Positions 25,717 to 35,683 are shown, counted from the stretch's first letter. The stretch is 54,018 bases of DNA from an uncultured Prevotellaceae bacterium (GCA_900316575.1 ONDJ01000013.1:1-54018), one strand, 5' to 3'. Numbers and translations are program-made. Notes: generated by a model not told the origin, from the sequence alone.

Positions 25717-26706
25717 TTAGTATTCCCGTTTTGTAACGTAGTCGGCATAAGCTTTCAGTGCTTCACGAACTGCGTTGTTTTGAAAGCTATTAAGCAATAG
25801 GGTAGCTTCATTGTGGTACTTTTCCATTATCGTGAGGGCATAATCTATTCCTCCATGTTTCTTGATATGATCCACGAGCTTTGAAACATCTTCAGCTGAA
25901 GCTGTGCAAGTTTGCACGCGCTCAATCATAGGAGTTAAAGAGGGGTGGGAGGCTTTACGGAGGGCATAGATTGCTGGCAAAGTGAATTTCCCTTCAAGGA
26001 GGTCGTTTCCTGTGGGCTTACCGATGGCGGTATTATCATAGAAATCAAAGATGTCGTCGCGTATTTGGAAACAAATTCCAATCAATTCGCCAAACCGACG
26101 AGCACGTTCTATGAATGTTTCGTCGTGTGTAGAAGTCATAGCCCCTAATTGGGCACAAGTAGCAAATAGTGCAGCCGTCTTACGATGAATAATTTCAAAA
26201 TAATCCTTCTCTTCAGGAATATCGCTTTGAGAAGAACTTAGCTGATATATCTCACCTTCGCTCAGCGTTCCACCCAGACGGGCTATATATTCAACAATTT
26301 TGTTGTCGCCAGTTTTTGCAGCGTTGGTAAGTAGTAGCGAAAGCAAATAGTCGCCTACCAGAATTGCTATTTTATTGCCGTACTTTTGGTTAACACTGGC
26401 CTTTCCACGGCGAAGATTACTTTCGTCCACCACATCATCGTGTACCAAACTTGCTGTGTGAAGCAATTCAAGCGATACGGCTGCGGATAGTGTTTTATTA
26501 TTGACTTGTCCAGCCTCTTTTGCCATGAGAAGCACCAACATGGGACGCATCATTTTGCCCGCACGACCACGGATATAGCTCAACGCTTCGCTTAGAACGG
26601 GTTCGTCGTGGCAAAGCGTGTCTTCAAAGAGTTTCCGATAGGATTGCAATTCAGCTGCTATGGGCTCTGAGATTGCAACAAGTGGGGTAGGGGTGATGTT
26701 GTTCAT
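25717..26706 (-). CDS. Trans-polyprenyl diphosphate synthase
   Basis: A 329-residue all-alpha isoprenoid synthase that elongates farnesyl diphosphate with isopentenyl diphosphate, probably for the menaquinone side chain. The two Asp-rich Mg-binding motifs are LVHDDVVDE (DDxxD, about residue 88) and QIRDDIFDF (about residue 218). Other conserved parts are 'GRAGKMMRPMLVLL' and 'GNDLLEGKFTLPAIYAL'. It resembles octaprenyl synthase IspB; chain length cannot be read. It is divergent from polA. Confidence 0.92.
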   Translation of the reverse strand: MNNITPTPLVAISEPIAAELQSYRKLFEDTLCHDEPVLSEALSYIRGRAGKMMRPMLVLLMAKEAGQVNNKTLSAAVSLELLHTASLVHDDVVDESNLRRGKASVNQKYGNKIAILVGDYLLSLLLTNAAKTGDNKIVEYIARLGGTLSEGEIYQLSSSQSDIPEEKDYFEIIHRKTAALFATCAQLGAMTSTHDETFIERARRFGELIGICFQIRDDIFDFYDNTAIGKPTGNDLLEGKFTLPAIYALRKASHPSLTPMIERVQTCTASAEDVSKLVDHIKKHGGIDYALTIMEKYHNEATLLLNSFQNNAVREALKAYADYVTKREY

Positions 26707-26712
26707 TGGCGT

Positions 26713-26721
26713 GCAAAATTA
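26713..26721 (-). promoter_or_regulatory. -7 box of polyprenyl synthase gene
   Basis: The minus strand reads TAATTTTGC seven bases before the ATG at 26,706, a good TAnnTTTGC match giving a very short leader. No clear box was found for the divergent polA. Confidence 0.5.
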
Positions 26722-26828
26722 CGACTTATTCAGTATAAAATCCAACATTTTAGCTAACTTTACGCCCAAAATCTATTAACGCTAATCCTGTTTTAGCTCA
26801 AAATAGGATTGACATATACTTTTTTGTT

Positions 26829-29747
26829 ATGGCAAAACTTTGTTTGCTTGATGCTTATGCGCTTATTTATCGTGCTTATTATGCGCTTATTCGTACTCCT
26901 CGTATCAATTCTCATGGGGAAAACACTTCGGCCATTTTTGGATTTATAAATACGCTTGAAGACGTTTTGAAGCGTGAGCATCCCGACTTTATTGCTGTTG
27001 CTTTTGATCCAGCGGGTGGCACGTTTCGACATGAGCTCTATCCGCTTTATAAAGCACAGCGCGAAGCTACGCCTGAAGATATTCGATGGTCTGTTCCGTT
27101 TATCAAAGAAGTGATCATGGCCTACAACATTCCTATTCTTGAGGTACCAGGCTTTGAAGCTGATGATGTGATTGGAACGATGGCAAAGCGAGGCGCATCT
27201 GATGGTATGGAAGTTGTGATGATAACCCCCGATAAGGATTATGCGCAGTTGGTAGCGGATGGTATCTGGATGGTACGCCCAGGTCATGGAAATGCACCTT
27301 GGGAGCGCTTGGATAAAGAAGCGGTGTGTGAAAAATATGGCTTGGCTTCTACCCAGCAAATGATAGATTATTTGGCACTGGTGGGCGACACAGCTGATAA
27401 CATTCCTGGCTGTCCTGGTGTTGGGCCGAAGACAGCGCAAAAGTTGTTGGAACAGTATGGAAGCATTGAACAGATACTTCAACATACATCTGAAATCAAA
27501 GGTGCACTGCGACAAAAGGTAGAGAACGCCGTTGAGAGCATTAAGCAGGCAGAGATGCTTGTAACCATTCGCACAGATGTTCCTATCAATGCTTCGTGGG
27601 ATGATTTGCGCTTAGTCTCAAAAGATACGCTTCGATTACGAAATATCTACGAACGTTTAGAATTCCGTTCGTTCCTTTCTAAATTACAAATGGGAAACGA
27701 TGAAACTTCCAATGTTTTTCCAAATGTAACAGAATCAGGAATGGCAGATCTTTTCGCTTCTGCTTCTAACGATAAAAAAGTGACTGCTGCTTTCTCACAA
27801 CCAATAAGTGTAAAGACTCCACCTACGGGTATGGCTGATCTATTTGCTGAAGTGAGCGACAATGGTATATCGGAAGTGCCTGAGAGTTCAAAATTTGCCG
27901 CCGTTGGTACGGGAGACTTGAAAAATCAAAATCTCACGGATTTGAAAGCCGTGCCCCACGATTATCAACTTATTGAAAATGAAGAAGACGCAAGGCGCCT
28001 TTGCGCAAAACTTTTGACTTTCGAAAACGTGGCTTTAGACACAGAAACTACTTCAACCGACGCTTTAACAGCTCATCTTGTAGGTTTGAGCTTCTCTACG
28101 GCCAAAGGGCAGGCGTGGTATGTAGCTGTTTCCCCATCGGACCTTAAGAAGGCAAAAGCGATGGTAGAAATCTTCAGGCCGCTTTATGAAAATCCTAAAA
28201 TTCTTAAAGTGGGTCAAAATCTCAAGTACGACCTCACGGTTTTGGCCTCTTATGGAATAAAGCTTTCAGCTCCAATGTTTGATACCATGTTGGCCCATTA
28301 TGTTATCCAACCCGAACTTCGACATGGTATGGATATTTTGGCAGAAACTTATTTGGGTTATCGCACAATACATATTGATGAACTGATAGGCTCCAAAGGA
28401 AAAAGTCAGAAGAATATGGCTGAACTCTCTCCAGCCGAAATTTGCGACTATGCTTGTGAAGATGCCGACATAACGCTGCAACTGATGGAGCCATTACGCA
28501 AAGAGATGGAACAAACGGGTGTATGGGATGTTTTTCATGATATAGAAATGCCTTTGATGCCCGTGTTGGCTCAAATGGAACGCAATGGCGTAACAATAGA
28601 TACAGCCTCTCTCGAAGAGACCGGACGTTTGTTTAGAGAGCGAATGAAGTCCATTGAAGAAGAGGTTTATAAGCTCGCTGGCCATACCTTCAATCTGGCC
28701 TCTCCCAAGCAAGTGGGCGAAGTGTTGTTTGATGAATTGCAGATTACCGACAAAATACGCAAAACCAAGACAGGACAATATCAAACTTCAGAGGCAGTTC
28801 TCGAGAGCATCAAGTCAAACCATCCTATAGTATCTCTTATTCTATCCCATCGCGCGCTCAAAAAACTTCTCGGAACATACATAGACGCTCTGCCTAAGCT
28901 CATCAATCCTCAAACTGGTCGCATACACACATCGTTCAACCAATCTGTCACGGCTACAGGTCGTCTTTCCTCTTCTAATCCCAATTTGCAAAACATTCCA
29001 GTGCGTGGTGATGATGGAAAAGAGATACGCAAAGCGTTTATTCCTGAAAAAGATTGCGTCTTTTTCAGTGCCGACTATTCACAGATAGAACTTCGCCTGA
29101 TGGCTCACCTCAGTGGTGACGAAAACATGATAGAAGCATTTCGTCACGGCGAGGATGTTCATGCCGCAACCGCAGCTAAAATTTTCAAGAAGCCTGTCAG
29201 TGAAATTTCGCGTGATGAACGTCGCAAGGCAAAGACTGCAAATTTTGGCATTATCTATGGTATTAGTGCCTTTGGCTTAGCTGAGCGTATGGAAGTGAGC
29301 CGGAGTGAAGCCAAGGAACTCATAAGTAATTACTTCCACACCTTCCCAGGGGTGCGTCGTTTTATTGATCAAAGCATACTCCGCGCTCGTGAAAAGGGCT
29401 TTATAGAAACGGCTTTCCGCCGTCGTCGATATCTACCCGACATCAATTCTCGCAATGCTACTGTGCGTGGGTATGCTGAGCGAAATGCTGTTAATGCTCC
29501 AATACAAGGCACTGCAGCTGATATCATCAAGATCGCCATGATACGCATAGCCCATCGGCTCGAAAAGGAAGGACTGCAAGCAAAAATGATACTTCAAGTT
29601 CACGATGAACTCAATTTTAGTGTACCGTCTGCTGAATTAGAAAAAGTTCGTACGCTTGTAGTTGAAGAAATGGAACACGCTTTCACAATGTCCGTTCCTT
29701 TGGTAGCCGACTGTGGGGTAGGGGAGAACTGGCTTGAAGCCCATTGA
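26829..29747 (+). CDS. polA: DNA polymerase I
   Basis: A 972-residue repair and Okazaki-fragment polymerase. The 5' nuclease covers about 1-290 ('FEADDVIGTMAKR', 'GDTADNIPGCPGVGPKTA'). The 3'-5' proofreading domain looks active: 'ALDTETTS' (Exo I), 'GQNLKYDLTVL' (Exo II) and 'YACEDADITL' (Exo III). Polymerase motifs A 'DYSQIELRLMAHLSG', B 'RRKAKTANFGIIYG' and C 'VHDEL' are intact. The linker between nuclease and exonuclease is long and contains the motif GMADLFA twice (about 304-310 and 334-340). It starts at ATG 26,829, divergent from the polyprenyl synthase gene. Confidence 0.97.
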   Translation: MAKLCLLDAYALIYRAYYALIRTPRINSHGENTSAIFGFINTLEDVLKREHPDFIAVAFDPAGGTFRHELYPLYKAQREATPEDIRWSVPFIKEVIMAYNIPILEVPGFEADDVIGTMAKRGASDGMEVVMITPDKDYAQLVADGIWMVRPGHGNAPWERLDKEAVCEKYGLASTQQMIDYLALVGDTADNIPGCPGVGPKTAQKLLEQYGSIEQILQHTSEIKGALRQKVENAVESIKQAEMLVTIRTDVPINASWDDLRLVSKDTLRLRNIYERLEFRSFLSKLQMGNDETSNVFPNVTESGMADLFASASNDKKVTAAFSQPISVKTPPTGMADLFAEVSDNGISEVPESSKFAAVGTGDLKNQNLTDLKAVPHDYQLIENEEDARRLCAKLLTFENVALDTETTSTDALTAHLVGLSFSTAKGQAWYVAVSPSDLKKAKAMVEIFRPLYENPKILKVGQNLKYDLTVLASYGIKLSAPMFDTMLAHYVIQPELRHGMDILAETYLGYRTIHIDELIGSKGKSQKNMAELSPAEICDYACEDADITLQLMEPLRKEMEQTGVWDVFHDIEMPLMPVLAQMERNGVTIDTASLEETGRLFRERMKSIEEEVYKLAGHTFNLASPKQVGEVLFDELQITDKIRKTKTGQYQTSEAVLESIKSNHPIVSLILSHRALKKLLGTYIDALPKLINPQTGRIHTSFNQSVTATGRLSSSNPNLQNIPVRGDDGKEIRKAFIPEKDCVFFSADYSQIELRLMAHLSGDENMIEAFRHGEDVHAATAAKIFKKPVSEISRDERRKAKTANFGIIYGISAFGLAERMEVSRSEAKELISNYFHTFPGVRRFIDQSILRAREKGFIETAFRRRRYLPDINSRNATVRGYAERNAVNAPIQGTAADIIKIAMIRIAHRLEKEGLQAKMILQVHDELNFSVPSAELEKVRTLVVEEMEHAFTMSVPLVADCGVGENWLEAH

Positions 29748-29816
29748 TATTCATTTTTGGTGCATGGGTTGCGCTTTTCTCAACTAAAGGATTGATAACA
29801 CTAATGTTTTTTGGTG

Positions 29817-29825
29817 TATCTTTGC
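29817..29825 (+). promoter_or_regulatory. -7 box of the GH3-family gene
   Basis: TATCTTTGC lies 21 bases before ATG 29,847. The apparent in-frame TTG at 29,811 is upstream of the box, so the ATG is the start. Confidence 0.55.
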
Positions 29826-29846
29826 GCGTCAAAGAAAAATTTAAGC

Positions 29847-31352
29847 ATGATAACACAAATTCTAAAGCCCTACATGGCATGGCGAAGGGCTCAGATTTAT
29901 AGAAGATATTCCAAGGCAGAAGAAACGCAGTTGAAAGCCTTGAAAAGACTGGTAAATAAAGCGGCCAATACATACTATGGGCAGAACTTTGGTTTTAACA
30001 CGATTAAGACCTACGAGGATTTTGCTCTTCGCGTACCGCTATCAGATTACGAGACAGTTAAAGCCGATATAGACCGAATGCGTCATGGTGAGAAAGACGT
30101 GCTATGGCCAGGCCGTGTAAAGTGGTATGCTAAGTCAAGTGGAACAACCAACGACAAAAGCAAGTTTATTCCCGTTAGTCCCATCAGTCTGAAAGATACT
30201 CACTATCGCGGAGGAACTGATGCCGTAGCTTTTTATTTAGGCAATAATCCTAAGAGTCGCATTATGGATGGGCGCGGCCTTATACTGGGTGGCTCACATC
30301 AGCCCAACTATAACCTTTCGCATTCGCTGGTAGGCGACTTGAGTGCAATACTCATCGAAAACATCCCTGAAAGAGTAAATATGTTTCGAGTGCCCAGCAA
30401 ACAAACAGCTTTGCTGGCTGACTTTGAAGAAAAACGCGACTGCATAGCTCGTGAAGCAATGAATAAGCGAGTGACCAGTCTTAGTGGAGTGCCTTCATGG
30501 ATGATGAGTGTGCTCACACGGGTGCTTGAACTGACTGGTAAGGAGACTATTCACGAAGTTTGGCCCAATCTGGAAGTATTTTTCCATGGAGGTGTGGCTT
30601 TTACACCCTATCGCGAAGAATACAAGCGCATCATGGGAAGCGACGCAATGCGCTATGAAGAAACATACAACGCCAGTGAAGGCTTTTTCGGTTTACAAGA
30701 TAACCCAAACGACATAGCGATGCTATTGATGTTGGACTATGGCGTGTTTTATGAGTTCATTCCTTTAGAGGATGTGGGTAAAGAAAACCCGCGCGTGCTT
30801 CCACTTTGGGGAGTTGAAGAAGGAAAGAACTATGCACTCGTAATAAGCACAAGCAGTGGTTTGTGGCGTTATCAAATTGGCGACACAATACGTTTCACTC
30901 AGACAACACCTTTCTATAAATTTGTCATTAGCGGACGCACCAAGAGTTTTATAAATGCCTTCGGTGAAGAACTTATAGTTGACAACGCAGAGCAGGGATT
31001 AGCTCGCGCTTGTCGTGAAACAGGAGCAAGGGTGAAGGAGTACACGGCAGCTCCCGTTTTTATGGATGCTGAAGGTAAATGCCGTCATCAGTGGGTGATA
31101 GAGTTTGATAAGAAGCCTGATGATGTAACACAGTTCGCAACGATACTTGATCAGACACTCCAAGAGCTAAACAGCGACTATGAAGCCAAACGCTTTAAGA
31201 ACTTAACACTTCAGCCCTTAGAGTTAATAGTAGCTCGAAACGGGCTTTTTGAAGATTGGCTACGTTCGCGAGGAAAGCTTGGTGGGCAAAACAAAGTGCC
31301 ACGCCTTTGTAACGACCGAAAAATCATAGAGGAAGTATTGGCTCTGGCTTGA
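29847..31352 (+). CDS. GH3-family acyl-adenylate synthetase-like protein
   Basis: A 501-residue bacterial member of the GH3 family, named for plant enzymes that conjugate hormones to amino acids through acyl-adenylates. The ATP-binding P-loop-like 'AKSSGTTNDKSKFIPVS', the 'ETYNASEGFFG' motif and 'LWRYQIGDTIRF...SGRTKSFINAFGEEL' are conserved. The enzyme should ligate a carboxylate to an amine, but its substrate in Bacteroidetes is unknown. It is cytoplasmic and starts 99 bases after polA with its own promoter. Confidence 0.88.
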   Translation: MITQILKPYMAWRRAQIYRRYSKAEETQLKALKRLVNKAANTYYGQNFGFNTIKTYEDFALRVPLSDYETVKADIDRMRHGEKDVLWPGRVKWYAKSSGTTNDKSKFIPVSPISLKDTHYRGGTDAVAFYLGNNPKSRIMDGRGLILGGSHQPNYNLSHSLVGDLSAILIENIPERVNMFRVPSKQTALLADFEEKRDCIAREAMNKRVTSLSGVPSWMMSVLTRVLELTGKETIHEVWPNLEVFFHGGVAFTPYREEYKRIMGSDAMRYEETYNASEGFFGLQDNPNDIAMLLMLDYGVFYEFIPLEDVGKENPRVLPLWGVEEGKNYALVISTSSGLWRYQIGDTIRFTQTTPFYKFVISGRTKSFINAFGEELIVDNAEQGLARACRETGARVKEYTAAPVFMDAEGKCRHQWVIEFDKKPDDVTQFATILDQTLQELNSDYEAKRFKNLTLQPLELIVARNGLFEDWLRSRGKLGGQNKVPRLCNDRKIIEEVLALA

Positions 31353-31369
31353 TGTTCCATATTGATAAA

Positions 31370-31378
31370 TACTTTTGC
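31370..31378 (+). promoter_or_regulatory. -7 box almost touching the lipoprotein ATG
   Basis: TACTTTTGC ends three bases before ATG 31,382. The transcript would be leaderless or nearly so. Confidence 0.5.
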
Positions 31379-31381
31379 GCT

Positions 31382-33340
31382 ATGAAAAGCGTGTATTCCA
31401 TATATAATATACTCACAGCGATACTCATTATTGTGCTGATGGGTGCTTGTGCAAATCCAGGGAGTGGGCCTGATGGAGGGCCTTTTGATGAAACACCACC
31501 ACGTATTCTTTCATTGTCGCCAGCTATAGGAAAGACAGGCACATCTCCACGGCGTATAGAAATACTTTTTGATGAGAATGTTAAGGTTGACAATGCGGTT
31601 GAGAATGTGGTAATATCTCCACCTTCTCCCGATCCGCCCGAAGTTTCTGTGAGTGGACGGCGTATTCGTGTTTCATTACCAGATAGCCTAAAGCCCAATA
31701 CAACCTACACCATTGATTTTGGGACAGCCATTTCTGACAATAATGAAGGCAACCCGTTAGGCGCTTTTACCTATTTCTTTTCAACAGGAGAGACTGTTGA
31801 TACCATGGAAATTGCAGGATATGTGATTGATGCAGAAACGCTCTCACCCGTCAAAGGAGTCCTCGTAGGACTTTATGTAGAGCAATCCGACAGTGTATCG
31901 GAAGACGATGCCTTTAGTTCAAAACCTTTTGATCGAGTGGGGCGTACAGACCAAACGGGGCATTTCAGTATAAAGGGCGTGCGCCAAGGCTCTTATCGTC
32001 TTTATGCATTAAAAGATGTAGACGGCGATTTTCATTTTACAACACGTGCAGAACTAATGGGCTGGAGCAATGAGGTTTTTACGACAAGTGCTTTTGCCGA
32101 TGTAAGGCAAGACACCATTTGGCGTGACAGCCTTACTTGGGATAGCATACGCATCATTCCTTTTACTCACTTTATGCCTGATAACGCCATTATTCGCTCT
32201 TTCACTCATGCCAACAAGCCACGTCATCTTCTTAAAACCCAACGCGATGTACCCGAATGGTTTCGCGTGTATTTCACAGGGCCTTCAGCTTTCGTTCCTC
32301 AAATACAAGGCATCAACTTCAACGAATTTGATGCTTTTGTAGAAGACCGCAATGCAGGTGGAGATACTATAACATATTGGCTGAAGGACACCGCAATGTT
32401 GCGTTTGGATACGCTCCAATTTCTATATACATATTATGAAACAGATGATTCAACAGGTGTAGATACATTGCGTACAGACACACTGTCGCTTTGGCCGCGT
32501 CTCACTTATGCAAAACGAGCCAAACAGCAAGCTGAAGACTTAGAGAAATGGGAAAAGCAGCGTGAACGACGCCATCGGCGCGGCGATTACAGCGATGAAG
32601 TGCCTCCACGCGAATATCTGAAAGTAGATATACGAGGTGCTGGAGGCAATCTACCACCTAACGAAAATCCTACCATTCAACTCCAGATGCCTGTTGCAAG
32701 TATCAATAGAGAAGGCATACACCTATTGCTTGGTCCTGATAGTGCTCAGACTGAAGCTCGCTATGAACTGATACCATTTAAGCATAGTCGCTTGGCCTAT
32801 ACCCTAATGGGAGAATGGAGGCCAGGTCAGCAATATGTGTTGAAAATAGATTCTGCAGCAATCATAGGCATCAATGGCATTGAAAACAAGGGCGTGACAC
32901 AAAGATTTCGAATCTCTGCCAACGAAGAGTTTGGTTCTGTTTTCGTGAATTTGATAAACATTGACACAACCGCTATCGTTCAACTTATACAGGATGATAA
33001 ACGCGTCATCCAAACAGCACGTGTTGGTAACGATGGAGGAGTAGCTTTTTTCTATTTGCGACCAGGCAAAGCCTATATGCGTCTCTTTATTGATAGTAAC
33101 GGAAATGGGGTGTGGGATACGGGCGACTATGCTTCCTTAACTCAGCCCGAAGAGATGTTTTACTACAATAAGCAAATTGAAATTCGTGCTGGTTGGGACA
33201 ATGAAATCAATTGGCAACCCAACGAGTTGCCTGTGATGCGGCAGAAACCCGACGAATTGCGTGGAACATCGTCTGTACAAGGCAGGCAAAAAGGAGCTCA
33301 CGAGCGTAATTTAGAGCGCGACAGGCAGAAACGCAGTTAA
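31382..33340 (+). CDS. Big_5 (Ig-like) domain surface lipoprotein
   Basis: A 652-residue lipoprotein. The signal peptide ends in lipobox LMGAC with Cys near residue 24, followed by 'GPDGGPFDETPPRILSLSP', the typical start of a bacterial Ig-like Big_5 domain (about 35-135, 'NTTYTIDFGTAISDNNEG'). A beta-rich region with a carboxypeptidase-regulatory-like segment ('GVRQGSYRLYALKDVDGD') follows; the C-terminus is basic and repeats a similar motif ('YLRPGKAYMRLFIDSNGNG'). It is probably an outer-membrane-anchored structural or assembly protein; function unknown. ATG 31,382 begins the signal peptide; the ATG at 31,349 precedes the promoter box. Confidence 0.85.
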   Translation: MKSVYSIYNILTAILIIVLMGACANPGSGPDGGPFDETPPRILSLSPAIGKTGTSPRRIEILFDENVKVDNAVENVVISPPSPDPPEVSVSGRRIRVSLPDSLKPNTTYTIDFGTAISDNNEGNPLGAFTYFFSTGETVDTMEIAGYVIDAETLSPVKGVLVGLYVEQSDSVSEDDAFSSKPFDRVGRTDQTGHFSIKGVRQGSYRLYALKDVDGDFHFTTRAELMGWSNEVFTTSAFADVRQDTIWRDSLTWDSIRIIPFTHFMPDNAIIRSFTHANKPRHLLKTQRDVPEWFRVYFTGPSAFVPQIQGINFNEFDAFVEDRNAGGDTITYWLKDTAMLRLDTLQFLYTYYETDDSTGVDTLRTDTLSLWPRLTYAKRAKQQAEDLEKWEKQRERRHRRGDYSDEVPPREYLKVDIRGAGGNLPPNENPTIQLQMPVASINREGIHLLLGPDSAQTEARYELIPFKHSRLAYTLMGEWRPGQQYVLKIDSAAIIGINGIENKGVTQRFRISANEEFGSVFVNLINIDTTAIVQLIQDDKRVIQTARVGNDGGVAFFYLRPGKAYMRLFIDSNGNGVWDTGDYASLTQPEEMFYYNKQIEIRAGWDNEINWQPNELPVMRQKPDELRGTSSVQGRQKGAHERNLERDRQKRS

Positions 33341-33405
33341 ACCTTGTGTATAAGTAGTACTCAAAAGGGAAACAATATGTTTCATACCTTTTATTTATTA
33401 CAGCA

Positions 33406-34221
33406 ATGAAAAACAAAATCTTTGGCATAGCATTATTGGTTTTTACGCTTCTTATTCCAGTCGATTTGCAAGCTCAGTGTGGCTCTACTAATACCGCTTT
33501 CAATAGCGGTGAAACAATTTCGTATGACCTCTATTTCAATTGGAAGTTTGTTTGGAAAAAAGTAGGCACAGCCTCATGGAACGTCACACGCACCACCTAT
33601 AGCGGAAAGCCTGCTTACAAGACATATCTTATCACTAGGGGGTCTCAACAGAGCGATCGCTACTTTGTTATGCGAGATACGTTAACCACTTATACTGACC
33701 TAAACCTTGTTCCGCTCTTTTATACCAAGCATGCTAAAGAAGGCAAGGACTATCGAGTAGAGGAAGTTTGGTATAGCTATCCCAACAGACAATGTAGCGT
33801 CAAGATGCGTTATCGTAAAAACAATAGACCTGCACAGAATAGCACCTTTTCCTCAAAGTATTGTGCTTACGACATGCTTTCCATGATGCTACGCGCCCGT
33901 TCTTTCAATGCAGGTACGATGAAAGAAGGTCAACGCGTAAACTTTATTCTGGCAGAAGGAAAACACTGCGAGTGGAGGCAACTGATCTACAAAGGAAAAA
34001 AGACTATAAAGATGGAAAACTCCAATAACCGCTATCGTTGTCTTGTTTTTTCCTATGTAGAAAAAGAGGGCGGCAAAGAAAAAACCATTGTAACGTTTTA
34101 TGTTACCGACGATGCCAACCATCTGCCTGTGCGTCTGGATCTTAATCTACGTTTTGGAACAGCCAAGGCCTATATGCGCGGAGCTACAGGCTTGCGCCAT
34201 CCATTAACATCGAAAGTATAA
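33406..34221 (+). CDS. DUF3108 family exported protein
   Basis: A 271-residue protein with a signal peptide ending at 'DLQAQ' and a DUF3108-type beta-rich domain ('GETISYDLYFNWKFVWKKVGTASWNV', 'VPVRLDLNLRFGTAKAYM' near the end). Family members are periplasmic or outer-membrane and of unknown role. It starts 65 bases after the Big_5 lipoprotein and ends 21 bases before recA, so the three lie on one strand and may be co-transcribed. Confidence 0.88.
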   Translation: MKNKIFGIALLVFTLLIPVDLQAQCGSTNTAFNSGETISYDLYFNWKFVWKKVGTASWNVTRTTYSGKPAYKTYLITRGSQQSDRYFVMRDTLTTYTDLNLVPLFYTKHAKEGKDYRVEEVWYSYPNRQCSVKMRYRKNNRPAQNSTFSSKYCAYDMLSMMLRARSFNAGTMKEGQRVNFILAEGKHCEWRQLIYKGKKTIKMENSNNRYRCLVFSYVEKEGGKEKTIVTFYVTDDANHLPVRLDLNLRFGTAKAYMRGATGLRHPLTSKV

Positions 34222-34242
34222 TTCTAAATATAGTATTGTTCT

Positions 34243-35328
34243 ATGGCAAAAAAAGAAATTATCCAAAATGCCTCGGCCTCAGAAAAGCTCAAGGCTTTGC
34301 AAGCCGCCATGGCAAAAATTGAAAAAGACTTTGGAAAAGGCTCTATCATGAAACTCGGCGATGAACAGGTAGAAGACATTGAAGTTATCCCCACAGGTAG
34401 CCTGAGTTTAGATGCAGCACTTGGAGTAGGAGGTTATCCAAAGGGCCGTATCATAGAAATTTTTGGACCTGAAAGTTCAGGTAAAACCACATTGGCTATT
34501 CACGCTATGGCCGAATGTCAGAAGCAGGGAGGTATCGCAGCTTTCATTGATGCTGAACATGCTTTCGATCGCTTTTATGCTCAGAAACTAGGTGTAAATG
34601 TTGACGAACTTCTTATATCACAGCCCGACAATGGAGAGCAGGCTTTAGAAATAGCCGACCAACTCATTCGCTCATCAGCTATTGATATTATTGTAATTGA
34701 CTCTGTAGCAGCTCTTACCCCTAAAAGTGAAATTGAAGGCGATATGGGTGACAATAAGGTTGGCCTTCAAGCTCGCCTCATGAGTCAGGCACTACGCAAA
34801 CTCACTGCAACAGTCAGCAAAACAAAGACCACCTGTATATTCATAAACCAATTACGTGAAAAGATTGGCGTAATGTTTGGCAATCCTGAGACAACGACAG
34901 GAGGAAATGCTTTGAAATTCTATTCCAGTGTGCGTATAGATATCCGCCGTGTTTCAACAATTAAAAATGGCGACCAATCAGTAGGCAACCAAGTACGCGT
35001 AAAAGTGGTTAAAAACAAAGTTGCCCCACCTTTCCGCAAGTGTGAGTTCGAAATAACTTTCGGAGAAGGAATTAGTCGCATTGGCGAAATATGCGACCTG
35101 GCTGTTGAGCACAATATCATTCAAAAGAGTGGTTCCTGGTTCTCCTATCAAGGGCAGAAACTTGCTCAGGGACGCGAAAATCTCAAGAAGACGTTGGGTG
35201 ACAATCCCGAATTGCAGGACGAAATAGCCCAGCAAATCACTCAGGCACTTAGTGTTTCGCAAACCGATAGCCGCCATGCTACTAATGCAGCTAACACTGC
35301 GGCTACCGAAGTAGAGGAAGATAATTAG
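34243..35328 (+). CDS. recA: Recombinase RecA
   Basis: A 361-residue strand-exchange ATPase for homologous recombination and SOS control. The Walker A is GPESSGKTT (about residue 75), Walker B '[11 protein letters not shown]', loop L1 '[19 protein letters not shown]' and L2 '[17 protein letters not shown]'. The C-terminus is acidic ('TEVEEDN'), as usual. It starts 21 bases after the DUF3108 gene without a strong promoter of its own. It lies just upstream of tRNA-Leu and the integrated element. Confidence 0.98.
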   Translation: MAKKEIIQNASASEKLKALQAAMAKIEKDFGKGSIMKLGDEQVEDIEVIPTGSLSLDAALGVGGYPKGRIIEIFGPESSGKTTLAIHAMAECQKQGGIAAFIDAEHAFDRFYAQKLGVNVDELLISQPDNGEQALEIADQLIRSSAIDIIVIDSVAALTPKSEIEGDMGDNKVGLQARLMSQALRKLTATVSKTKTTCIFINQLREKIGVMFGNPETTTGGNALKFYSSVRIDIRRVSTIKNGDQSVGNQVRVKVVKNKVAPPFRKCEFEITFGEGISRIGEICDLAVEHNIIQKSGSWFSYQGQKLAQGRENLKKTLGDNPELQDEIAQQITQALSVSQTDSRHATNAANTAATEVEEDN

Positions 35329-35424
35329 CACCAAAGTATTCGCAATTGGGCTTATAGAATAGAGTTTTAAGTCTTTCTTAGTAGAATTTATGACTTATTG
35401 CTTGTAGTTTTATGAAAAAGACTA

Positions 35425-35433
35425 TACTTTTGC
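35425..35433 (+). promoter_or_regulatory. tRNA-Leu promoter -7 box
   Basis: TACTTTTGC ends ten bases before the mature 5' end of the tRNA, a strong Bacteroidetes -7 match. Confidence 0.6.
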
Positions 35434-35443
35434 ATCGCAAAAA

Positions 35444-35525
35444 GCCCAGATGGCGGAATCGGTAGACGCGCTGGTCTCAAACACCAGTGGGGCAACCCGT
35501 GCCGGTTCGACCCCGGCTCTGGGTA
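35444..35525 (+). tRNA. tRNA-Leu, anticodon CAA
   Basis: A class II tRNA of 82 bases without encoded CCA. The acceptor GCCCAGA pairs with TCTGGGT (first pair G-U). The anticodon stem CTGGT/ACCAG encloses loop CTCAAAC, giving anticodon CAA (reads UUG). A long variable arm (TGGGGCAACCCG) and a T-arm GCCGG-TTCGACC-CCGGC are present. Its 3' 12 bases are part of the 15-bp attachment core of the adjacent mobile element, so integration preserved a complete gene. Confidence 0.97.
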
Positions 35526-35528
35526 CAC
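35514..35528 (+). repeat. attL core of integrated element (15-bp direct repeat)
   Basis: CGGCTCTGGGTACAC at the tRNA-Leu 3' end is repeated exactly at 41,319-41,333. This is the typical footprint of a tyrosine integrase using a tRNA 3' end. Confidence 0.92.
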
Positions 35529-35539
35529 TATGGCTTTTG

Positions 35540-35577
35540 AAAACCCTTGTAATTCAGTGAGTTGCAAGGGTTTTTCT
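35540..35577 (+). terminator. Element-borne terminator now serving tRNA-Leu
   Basis: AAAACCCTTG (35,540-35,549) pairs with CAAGGGTTTT (35,565-35,574), followed by TTCTTGTTT. It lies 15 bases after the tRNA within the element. Confidence 0.65.
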
Positions 35578-35586
35578 TGTTTCAAG

Positions 35587-35605
35587 GTGTACTAAAAGTG
35601 TACTA
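35587..35605 (+). repeat. Left-end GTGTACTA pair (possible integrase arm sites)
   Basis: GTGTACTA occurs at 35,587-35,594 and 35,598-35,605. The same octamer occurs three times near the right end. Confidence 0.6.
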
Positions 35606-35683
35606 GTTGATTATTTTTTGCATTTTGGGGCTTGTTCCATGCCATAAGCAAGGGGTGCAAGTGTATCACTACACCCACACCCC

